Below are positions 42,197 through 52,907 of a stretch of DNA of 64,000 bases, one piece after another. A model generated the notes under the pieces. It saw only the letters and a program-made list of their open reading frames with translations, was not told the origin of the DNA and ran no database searches. Made by a program: the position numbers and the translations under genes. This DNA is from Cruorifilaria tuberocauda (Eukaryota; Nematoda; Chromadorea; Rhabditida; Onchocercidae): NCBI GenBank assembly GCA_013365365.1, contig JABVXU010000019.1, positions 124,001-188,000 on the forward strand. Reading direction: 5' to 3'. Within the stretch, counting starts at the first letter, position 1, and every line of letters starts with the position of its first letter.

Positions 42197-44564
42197 ATGT
42201 CCTCAGGTGTAGTAAAAGATGGAAAAAGAACTGCAGGGAAGGCTGCGCCTTTAAGCATAACTTCTGTAGCGATGGCTGCAGTTGTATCCACTGTGTCTGC
42301 TTCGGAAGAAAGTGCAGTAAATGCAGAAATCGAATATGAAATACCTCCCTGGGCAGGAAGACCGCCAAGTGGATGTCATCTTGACGTTTTAAAAGGTGAC
42401 CAGTTGATCCAGGTGTGTCATTTATTTACAAATCGCATCGTCTGCTTACTATTTCAGCACTTTAATATATGTAAATATTCAGGGAATCTTAAGCAAAGTT
42501 TTAACAATCGCTTAGTGAAAACCCTCAAATAATGTGGAAATAAATCTAAACTCATATTATTGCTGTATTTTAATTTCATCAATCCCACTTTTTATCGAGT
42601 TTCGGTGTTACTGTGGGTATTTCAGAAATTGATGGTTGATGAAAAGCGTGCCTATTTTTTTGGGCGTAATCCGAAACAATGTGATTTTGTCGTGGAACAT
42701 GCATCATGTTCCAGGGTTCACGCTGTTTTAATTTATCATAAATTCCTACAACGATTTGCGCTTGTTGACATGAATAGCTGTAAGTTTTTCGCTGTTTTCA
42801 TCAGTTTTTATAATGATATTAATATATAACCGAAAAGACGAGAATATATTAAATGCAACTTTTTTTTGAGTGAAATTAGAGTCCAGCAATTACAGTCAGC
42901 ATTATCTGCTGTTACAGATTATATTTTTAAGCATAAAACACGTGCAAAAAGAAAGCTTAAAACGTCATTTCATACCATATTGCGTCTTGGATCAACATTT
43001 CAGAGCGTTGGGTTTTTTTTAATAAGTTCTCTTGTGGGAAATTGTGAGGAAAATTAATGAAATTAATGAAAATTAAATTGAAGCGTTTTCTTCCAGGTCA
43101 TGGTACCTTTGTTGGTAAAGTTCGCATCGAACCAAAGCAACCAATTTTCATAGATATTGCCAGCATATTTCATTTCGGTGCTTCCACGAGGAGGTATATT
43201 TTGCGAGCTAAACTTGATTCAGGCAATGATGACGATGAAGGAAATAAAGATTTGTTGCCAGAGGAACATGAGCTTGAGGTTAAGTATTTAATTTCAGAGT
43301 TTTTCTTTAGAATGTTTTTTCCTGTCTCATATTATGTTTTACTATGACTGAGAGTATGCAGCTTTAGCCACCTCTAAGAAAACCAGAGTTTTATCCTGTT
43401 GTATCTCATATGTTTTCGTTAATATTCTGCATGTTGTTGGACCTATTGTGGTTTGTGCATTGGCATAATTCTAAATTACAGCTATAATCTGGATCTTCTG
43501 AGAAAGTTGAATCATGTTAGTCCACTTCCTTTTAATGCCGGTCACAGAAAGTGTCATTTTGGTCATGATGTCATTCCATACTGCATTTAATAAGCATTAC
43601 ATTCGCGCTGGTAGTTAGGTTAACCGGAAGATAAATTCGATTTTTAACAATTTTAGAATCTAACTGAGTATAACACAGCGCTAAATAGACGAATACCAGT
43701 CATACCGATTTCACTGGAAGATGCGCGACGGAAAAAAAGACCACGTGGGAATGTTGCATTTATTGAAGAAGAAACTATAATTAATCCAGGCATATATATT
43801 ATATTACATTTGTAAAATAATTTGAAAGATTTGCATCGTTTAATATTAGTTTGCTCAGCAGTTTTTTTCAATTTTGTAATTTTTTAGTAATCAACTGTTA
43901 GTCTTAATTCAGTTTAAATAAAGTTTTTTCTTTTTAAGAAGATGTTGATCCAACAGTAGGACGTTTTCGAAATTTAGTTGCTACTGCAATTATATCAACA
44001 AAACGAAAACCTTCGGATGAAGGAAGTGAGCAAAGAACTAAGGAAGGTCCTATCCAGAAGAAGATTTTAAGGCCTGGACGCGTGGATGACTACAAAAATA
44101 CAAAGTACGCGTTTTTTTATTATTAATTATCTTTTGATCATACCTCGGTCGCGCAATTCGAATTTCGTTGGTTCATTTTAGTAGTGGATAATATGTCTGC
44201 ACGAAGAGGTTGTGCAGTCTGGAATTTCGATTCTGAAACTTTAAAACTTTTAAAGAAAAAATATTTTTAGACTTTACATTTTTAAATCTAGTATTTCCAG
44301 TGAACTGTTTTTTACTTCAGTATATTGCTATTTAGATATGTACAGCCAATGATTTCAAGTTTGTCAATTGTTATGAATGCTGCCCCAGATTTGGAATTAT
44401 ATGCGAAAAGTTTGCCGGAACCTTCCTCTGGACATGTTGGACCCTTCGTTCAGGGAACACATCGAATACATGATGATGAAGATGGTGATGCTCCCCACAA
44501 GAAGAAATATGCCAAAGAATCATGGCCAGGCAGAAAATCGAATCAGAGTCGAGTTCTAGCATAA
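42197..44564 (+). CDS. NIPP1 / PPP1R8, nuclear inhibitor of PP1
   Basis: Exons 42197-42412, 42626-42779, 43097-43278, 43657-43789, 43939-44104, 44336-44564 join in frame to 359 aa (human about 351). The FHA domain is clear (HLDVLKGDQLIQKLMVDEKR, YFFGRNPKQCDF, SCSRVHAVL, HGTFVG, FGASTRRYILR). It is followed by INPEDVDPTVGRFRN and the C-terminal KKKYAKESWPGRK. NIPP1 is a nuclear scaffold that binds phospho-SF3B1, CDC5L and EZH2 pathway partners and regulates PP1. The PP1-docking RVxF site is degenerate here (RGNVAF). The intron after INP needs a GC donor (CCAG/GCATAT). An upstream in-frame ATG at 42170 would add nine residues, but an acceptor between the two ATGs favours the later one. Confidence 0.94.
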
Positions 44565-45245
44565 ATAAAAACTAATTGTATGATTGTTTGGGTAAGGTAA
44601 AGTGATAGGCTCACCGTAATATTCAATATTCAAAATCCAAATTATACTTTTCAGTTTGCGCTTTTAAGCAAACTTTGACTCCTGTCTCGCTAAACACCAA
44701 GAGGATCATTCACTCTTTGCAGTATTGCTTTTTATATTCTGTCATTATCAGTGGCAATTGGCATTTTAAGCACTAGTATTTAGGTAAATGATCATCGAGT
44801 CAAGTTTTTGTGCTCATAGTAACATCTGGCAGTAATTGTCTAACGACTGCACTGTTAATTTATCCGAATGTATTGCATAATAAAACTTTTGGTGATGTTT
44901 CCACTACTCACAGGTTTTAACACCTTCAAAATTCAGTTTTTCTCCGTGACTTTTGGAATGCTTCTTAATCTTTAAATTTTGGGACATTAGATGGAAAAGG
45001 TTGTGTGTAGAGTGATAATGGTGTCGGAAATCCTGCTTTCTATTTTTGAAGACCAAGCTGGCTGGGAAAATGTTTAAATTTAGAATCAGGATGGATCTAG
45101 CAGGTTGCATTTAGTTAGTAAAGCCACACTAATCTAATGGATAGAAAGTAGTGTATTTATTGATGAAGTGGGCATCAAAAAGATTTTGTTTTGTTCTGGG
45201 ATGGATTGCAGGTTAAAAATTTAAAAAGTTCAATTTGTTATACAA
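44565..45245. other. spacer between NIPP1 and NELF-C/D
   Basis: 681 bases. No gene seen. A GATTGCAG acceptor at about 45204-45211, 35 bases before the NELF-C/D ATG, could be a trans-splice site. A 68-codon reverse frame at 44904-45110 has no support. Confidence 0.5.
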
Positions 45246-48200
45246 ATGGAAGATCCAGATGATTGTGGGGAAAATAATAATGGAACAAGTGAAGAGGAGA
45301 AAATGCTACTAGATCACTGTATACGTTATTTCAATCGTAAGTTTTGCAAACTATTTAACGAGATCTCTTATCAGTCACATTCAGCGAAAAGCAATTATGA
45401 CTGTTTGTGCAACTAATTAAAATTTTCAAATTACTTAACCGAAATCAAAAGTTGGCATTGCTGTATGTCATTTCTCATTGCATTATGCAAAAATGGCCAT
45501 TAATTTAAATTGTTGATAAAAATGTTACAAATTAAAGAAACATCAAATTCCAGTTCCTGACTTCGTTATGGAACCACAAATAGTTGGTGTGTTGCAAACA
45601 TATTTTCGATGCGGTGGAGATCCGGAAACAGTCGTCAATTTACTTTCTGAAAATTATTGCTCAATGGGCCAGGTAAAAATCGTTCACATGATATAATTTA
45701 GGCATATTAGTTGAAGATTTGGCTTATAAAGCAGTTATAAAATAAATTATGACTTTATAACTAAGTAAAGGAGTTTTTTTATGAATTGAAGCAGTAAATA
45801 AGGTGTAAATTTGAAGATTGTATTATAAGATTTGTAATATTTTTTTCATTTTTGAAGATTTGTAACCTGATCGGTGACTGGTTGGCAGACTTGGAGGGTA
45901 GCCGAACGAAGGTAGATGAATGTTTTGAATCAGCGCTGGGTAATTTGATTGCGAAACGATTCCAACCTGAATTAGCGGATAAAATATTCGAAGCAGAAGG
46001 CATTGGCATCGAGTGGCTACCTGAATTGATCTCACATAAGTCGGTTAAACTTTTTTAGCTCGTTAAAGTTTCACTTTCTTAATGTTAACTTCAAGAAAAA
46101 CATGAAGCAAGATTTCTTTTTGTTCTTAACCCGAATGGGCGACTCATTAACCAAACCTTAATGAATTTTCGACAGGAAACCACGTAAAAGTGTGGAATTT
46201 AGTTACATCAGGTTTTTTACAGACCTTGGCGACGATTAATTTATTCACTTGCTGAACAATATCCTCACTGTTTAATGTTAAACTTTGCTGTGAAATTAAT
46301 ATCAGATGCTGGTTTTCAACATGAAATTAGTAACGTAAACACTGCGGCTCAGCAAGTGAGGTTTTTCATGTATACTTTCAATCCTACAATTTTTGTTGAT
46401 TGACTGTGCTATTACTGTTATAATTAGAAGATCTGCATAAAGTAGTTTTCCACTATTGAAATATGTTTGCTGTTATAAGGTTAACTGATGTAGTAATATT
46501 TTGATTTTTTGTTTCAGCTTGAAATTTTTTCGCGAGTAGTTCTGTTCACAATTGATGCTGTATTTCATGAACATCGACGAGGTCCAATGACAGAAGCTTA
46601 CGAAAATGCTCTTGCGGAACTTGTTCGAGTTGTGTGCCATAGCGAGCATACATATCTATACGCACAAGCGCTATTACATGTTATATGTAAAGAAGTACGT
46701 CTAGTTTAATCAGTGATTTTTAACGTCGCATCTTCGGCAAGTTTACATAGTTTTTTATATGAATTGGTGGAATATAATTCTTTTGAATGGCCAGGATATC
46801 ATGAGAGAACTGTGGGTTGTTTATCTAATATATATTAAAATATTAAATTGATGGTTCGATTATGAGTTTTTTAGGAAGCTCGTCAAGTGTTAGTGCATCA
46901 TTATCAGAAATTTTACTAGAATAATTGGATTGGTTCGAGTAGTAGAAGACTTCCGATACTTGTTATATACCCTGTGTAACTTACTAGGAAACCGGAATGG
47001 CTTCTGCCGCTTGTGCACATATTTCTCAGGTGTTGCGTATGGAAGCGCATGATCGTGATCAAAACACGTCGGCATTAGATGTTGCTTTTAAGCAATCTCA
47101 TGAAGAACAAATTACATCAAACTTATTACAAGCAATGCATACAATGATGAGCAAGCAGTGCTTGAATCCTGCGGACATCACACTGCTCTATCAGGTCATT
47201 CACTTTTAAATGTTTTCCTATATTTTTTCTTACTTACTTTGTTCCTCTCTCATTTCTCTTCTTTATTACGCAATTGAGTAGCTATATTTTTTTCTTTTCA
47301 GCAGTATGTTTCATCAAATCCACCACCAGTTGAGTTAATTCGAGAGTATTACTTTATTGATATGTTAATTGATTCACTTTTCGCATATGAAGGAATCAAG
47401 GTTTACGTTGATCATCGCCCGAAGTATGTCTACTTGCTGGCATATGCATCATGTGTTGGTGAACAGAAGACGAATGCCAGCCGAATGCAGAATCGACAAG
47501 AACTAAATATGACTCGAGATACCATTGAACGAATAGTTAGTTTGCTGGAAAAGACAGATGACCTTACAAAGGAAATGAAATCATTATTATATGCAATACG
47601 TCTTCCTGTCATTGCTGCCGGATTGTTGCATTATTTACGTGGAAATCTCCTAAGTGATGAACTTACCAGTGAGCCGGAACCCGTTCATTTTGTATTACTT
47701 GATCAGATTGCTACAACTCATCCTAATCTACAATTAAAGTATTTTTTAATACCTTTTGTCCAGAGTTAGATCTGATCTCATGTCTAATCTTAGTGATCTT
47801 TTTGTAACTGCTTAAAATATTGGTTAATTAAATTGACTTTTGTTGTAAGTATTGTCAGCTTTTGTTGGAAATTCTCAGATATAATAGAATCAGCCTTTTT
47901 GGGAATCTTCAGAATTATAAAATGATGCCATTCATCTGTCAAAAGTCTTACCTGTTACAAGCGTTACAAGTACAGCAATATTACTTTTACAATTAATAAA
48001 TTCGAAAATTTAGAGTTTTTATCTGTTCACACTTTGCATAGGAGAATCAAGTTTCCAGAGTTTTCCGAATTCTCTGTGAGCTGTATGATAGGCAATCAAC
48101 GATGAATGAAGCTGCTGAAGTTATTATGGAGAAACAGCGCGGTGTAATCGACCGTTTCGTTCATTTATTATCTGTTGGTTTGGCCTTACCAGTTGTTGAA

Positions 48201-48680
48201 AAAATTAACAAAATGTTTCGTGATGGTCAAATTGACATTTCTCTTGTTAGGTGATCTTTATACTACTTTTCATCCAAGATTTTTAGTAGAGTTCAATTTT
48301 CATTCGACAATTATATTAGAAATATCTTGTTGTAACATCATAATTCGCTTATGTGGAAATTTGGAAAAAAGTTTATGGTACTTTGAACCACTCTTTTTGC
48401 TGGAGAAGATAAAAAATGACCACGATTTCCTATAGTTAAATTCAGTTAGAATTCATCGTAAATCTCACCACTACTCTTAATAAAATTCAGGTATTTTGCA
48501 ACTGAAGTACTCGAAATTGTTGCTCCACCTTATTCGGAAGATTTTATTGGTGTTTTCCTGCCAATCGTTTCAAATTCCGAAATTTTCGATCAAAATGTTA
48601 GTAACAGAATCCCTGCTGCAAAAGAATTCATTGATCATTGTAAACCTTTAATATCTGAAGCTAAATCATCGAAAACTTAA
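45246..48680 (+). CDS. NELF-C/D (TH1), negative elongation factor subunit
   Basis: Exons 45246-45336, 45554-45672, 45858-46039, 46223-46355, 46518-46694, 46988-47194, 47302-47757, 48042-48250, 48491-48680 join in frame to 587 aa, close to human TH1L (590). Colinear matches include [110 protein letters not shown] and EFIDHCK. In animals NELF-C/D forms the core of the NELF complex that holds promoter-proximal paused RNA polymerase II. The junction after 47738/47757 is uncertain: the natural donor AAA/GTATTT is out of phase, so GTCCAG at 47758 was chosen, adding a few residues. The exon 7 acceptor is a tandem CAGCAG. Confidence 0.95.
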
Positions 48681-49768
48681 TTCAGTTCATGATATTCAGT
48701 CGCAATCATAGTCTGCTACGTGATTTTGTATAATGTTTCCCTATTCGGAAAAATCAACAGGAAAATAAGTCCTGCATTCTGTTTCTTTAACTAGTATGAT
48801 AATATTGATTTCGAAAAATATTATACGAGGGTGGTACATCCAGCTTAGAAACTCCTGACTCAAATATATCGGGATTCCATTTCCAGATTCTCTCTAATGT
48901 AGGAGGTGGTGATACATTTATATAAACTTCTGTTACATATATTTAATACATTCGTTTACTTTTTTTTCCGGATTATATTTATTTAATCATTCAGTCATCA
49001 ATTTAATTAACCATTTATACGAATATAATTATTTGTAACAATCAGTTTATTGGTTATATTGCTTTGTAATTTTATTTTACAGCATTTACTTCACATATTT
49101 CTAGATTCCCAGTTCGCTAAAAGCTTATTGTGAGTAAATTTTTTTATAAATGGTTTTAAATTGAATCTGCAAAAAATATTGGCGTGAAACGATAGTTAAG
49201 CAGTATTCATGTTTATTAATTTGCGGTTTGGTAATTAGAACTCGGATAATATGGTATTATCATGCATTAAGCGATATTTCACTGCTCTCTGTACTTGATT
49301 GGTCAAAAGGGTTATAGACAATTTATAGTTGGTCATCTTGGAAACTATGGTTTGACAAATCTCCAATATTAAAGAAGCAAGAATTAAATTGGAAAAAAAT
49401 TTATTGAGATTGGTAATAAGCTTCAGAAAAACATACTCCACTTATACGAGAACAAAGGTAGCTCAAATCTGAGTTTGCAGAGTCATCAGTTTTATATGAA
49501 TGCTATGCAACATAAATGTACTGAAGTGCATAAGTCTCCAGTAGCACTAGGATTTTTTAACAAACTTCCTGAAAACTTTGTCTATTCTTGACGTTCTGAT
49601 TTGTTTCTACTGATGGTCCATGTTATTTGCTAAAGATGTTTTTATTTGAGGAAGGATTATATACCGGACTTAATGGTATTTTATAATATTAAAAGGATAT
49701 TACTTTTATTGTGAAAGCAGAACGGATTGCCAAGTACATTTTAGCGAATTCCACTTAAGGATCAAAAA
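48681..49768. other. convergent spacer NELF-C/D / SOD-2
   Basis: 1.1 kb between two stop codons on opposite strands. AT-rich with short frames only (for example 49235-49441 reverse). It presumably holds both 3' UTRs. Confidence 0.5.
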
Positions 49769-51459
49769 TTATTTTCTAGCTTTAACGTAGCGATCGCCGA
49801 TTATTTTCCAGTTTGCAATTTTCCAAATAGCTTTTACGAAATCTGGTCGTACATTTTTATACTGCAGGTAATAAGCATGTTCCCAAACGTCGATGCAAAA
49901 CAGTGGGATGAGACCTAAATAGTAAGTAGTAAATGAAATATAAGTTATCTTGCCTAACATTGCTTTATACTTATCTCAACAACCAACATTCTTGATAATC
50001 AATATTTTGAACACATATTGCATGCTTCTACACTTCTACACTTCGTGATGTGTATTAAAGCGAAATCTACCTCAGCACAATTACACAATGTAAATAATGA
50101 CATCACTTTGATTTGAAATAAGAAGACGTGATACGAAATTTTATAAAAATATTCCTACCTTATTTTTGTTATGCTGCTTACCTGTCGTTGGCTGAAGGAG
50201 ATCTTGGTTGGGACAGCACGCAAGTTGCAAACGCTTCATTTCCTTGTCATAAGCCAGCCATCCCCATCCAGAACCTTGGATAGCAATTGTTTTAGCACTT
50301 AACTTATCCTTCATCGTTTCCAAACATCCGAAATCCTTCTTTATAGCACTCATCAATTCAGCTATGAAGAGAATTTCTGTCACAACAACGAAAGAAAAAA
50401 CTGACGTAAACTTCCTGAATTCCATTAAATAACTGAATTTATAAGAAAACTTTTCGAGTTCTAAAAATTTAATGTTTCAAAAATTCACAAATTTTTAGAA
50501 AGATAAGAAATAAAACTTAACACTCAAACTAAATGAATTTTGAAATCCTGTCCTCCAAAAAAGCGACGTACAGTTTGGCTCCCCACTATCCTTTGCAGCA
50601 GTTAACCCTTCCCAAAACATTGAGTGATTAATATGACCGCCAGCGTTGAAATTCATTAGCTTTGTGCCAGCAACAACAGCCTGCATATCTCCTCAAAAAA
50701 GAAAAACAAAACTGGAAATGACTGCAGTCTTGATTCGTACCTTAATTTGTTGTTTAAAACATTGAAATATATTCTACAGAGTGTAAGCCAGACCTATATT
50801 ATGTCAATTACAAAATGACCCCACTTGAAATTCATCAAGTCAATTATACGGCTTTAACTTCTGATAGCAGAGTTGTTTCTCTAAGTGTAAACTTGTGGAT
50901 AGTACTTTGTCTGAGAATAAATCAAAACATAAACTTTTTTATTTGACTCGGAAATGTGCTGTTTAAGACTCTAACTACCTTGCTTGACTATCTCTTCTCC
51001 ATTTTCAAGATTTTTGTGAAATATTAGCAAACCTTTTGCTAGCGCTTCTTTTACTTTCTCTTCGGCTTGATTAAGACCATTTACATATGCAGCGTGATGT
51101 TTACCGTGATGAATTTTCATAATTTCGGCCGATACTATCGGCTCCAAAGCTCCATAATCATACGGTAAGTCAGGAAGAGTGTGCTTTAATCGTCGTAAGC
51201 TTAAACTGTAGCTGCAAACATCGAATCTATTAGTTCAAAAGGTTTTCGAATTTCAGTAGCTTTTCTAGTATTCAATTAAAGTCCACTAAGATATTTTCAT
51301 GGCTATTTCTTTTATTCACTTAAAACAACTTCGCAGTAACTTAATGAGATAACAGGAATCCAACACAACAACTTGTTAATAACTTCATAACTTGAAATTT
51401 TTACTAATTTACTTCTTGCCAACCAATAAGCGACATGCGATGCCAGTAATCAAATTCAT
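49769..51459 (-). CDS. sod-2: mitochondrial Mn superoxide dismutase
   Basis: Reverse exons 51459-51413, 51211-51033, 50688-50572, 50361-50182, 49914-49769 join in frame to 222 aa. A mitochondrial presequence ([15 protein letters not shown], basic and amphipathic) precedes [16 protein letters not shown]. Metal ligands are visible: His in [10 protein letters not shown], His in [10 protein letters not shown], Asp and His in [24 protein letters not shown] is also typical. The enzyme dismutates superoxide in the mitochondrial matrix. The exon 3 acceptor is an unusual GAGGAG (no CAG/TAG). Using the nearby CAG at 50681 would lose the conserved KGD and break the frame. It is transcribed away from wdr-23 across a 1.4 kb shared spacer. 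Confidence 0.96.
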
Positions 51460-52907
51460 TAGTAATTTTTAAAAGGATTTTATCAGCGACGAATATGGCG
51501 CGAAGCGACTGCTTACAACGAATGACTTATCTGGAATAATTCTTAAAGATTACTGGGTATAAAACATATGTTTTTTTAAACTTAGAGACAGCGAAAATGA
51601 TAGCGTAGGGAGAATAATTAAAGTCGATAAACGAGATTCTGCGACCATATCTTTTTCTGCTCAACAATTTTCATATTCAATACATAAAGATATCATTTAA
51701 GATATCATTTTATAACATACTTAATTTCACTTCTATCAAATACAGGTTGCGAGCATCACGTTCGGAGCTAATCGGAACCAAACATCAACCTTTAAGGACT
51801 GCAAGAGCTTTCAACTGACTTGCGGCGTTAGTTTCACTCCGGCCGTAATTTCCGCTCTGCTTTTCCCCCACTTAAATGTCACGCTGTCTCCATATTTCTC
51901 TGCCCTTTCATTTCCTCCACTCTCTTCTCCATTACACGAACTCTCTTACAACCATATCTTCACGTACATCAGTAGCACCCACGTATCACATTCTATTACT
52001 GGTTGCCCCTATCCGTTCTACTCATGGATGTATGTGTATACATATATATGTATGTATCTACGTAATACCTGTTTGTATCGGCAGCTATGTCGGCGTGTTT
52101 TTATGTTTACTAATTTTTAATGCTTTAATTAAGCAGTTTGAGATTAAAACACATTTGGTAGCTAAAGTATTTTATAAGTTTCAGTTCGGTAAGATTCATT
52201 AAAATACGCTCTCTTGCTTTTTACGCTTCAATTTCATTGCTTTTATTATATTCATTATTGTTACAGTCACAATATTTTAAGGTTTTTCTCAAAGATTTCA
52301 TTTCTGGCAATTTCAAAGTGATCTCAATATGGTTGGAGGTTTCTTATATTATCTGTCACAAATGTGTTTTAGCTCATGTGTAAGGAATGGTTTTTTCTTG
52401 GAATAAGGTAAAGATTTTTCCAATTTCTTCTATTGCTTATTCTCAGAATCTAATTTCCTTAATGATTAGAAGAGTAGTAGTTAATCATTATTTTCAATCA
52501 CTTGTTTTATTCTTTCCCTCCTGCTTCCTTATTTCGATCACAGTCCGCTTTGCTATTTATCCTCATTTTCCTTATTTTTATTGAATTCCACTTCATGGTT
52601 CCATAATAAGATGGCTTTGAAGCTATAAATATAGAGTTTTTCTGAAATTTTGCCCATTTTTTTATCATCATAACATATCGTGCGGTTGAGACGTCACTAA
52701 TCTGTGCGAAACTTTTAAAGTTAGTTTGGAAGTGAAATTTTGGTTATTTAGTTATTGTACCAAAGAGACGCAGATGACTTTTGCTACGCCTGATTGACCC
52801 TAGCAGTAGTATTATAATAAAGTTTTTTCGTTATGAAAACTTCTTGATTTCAGAATAGCTTGAGGAAGAGTGTTTATTTATTGCCCGGTGTTGCTTCTTA
52901 CTAAGGA
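51460..52907. promoter_or_regulatory. shared sod-2 / wdr-23 divergent region
   Basis: 1.45 kb between two divergent start codons. At 51687-51710 the 12-mer AAGATATCATTT occurs twice head-to-tail without a gap. It contains ATCAT, the core of the nematode SKN-1 (Nrf) site WWTRTCAT, with seven of eight positions matching. A CRE-like GACGTCAC is at about 52690. A 108-codon forward frame at 51876-52202 looks like chance coding of a CT-rich tract. No gene was seen. Confidence 0.4.

Noticed and set aside
46873..46915. Extra exon in NELF-C/D after TTTTTTAG ([14 protein letters not shown])
   Set aside because: It hits a stop in the required phase, and skipping it gives a continuous match to TH1 from the CKE end to [11 protein letters not shown].
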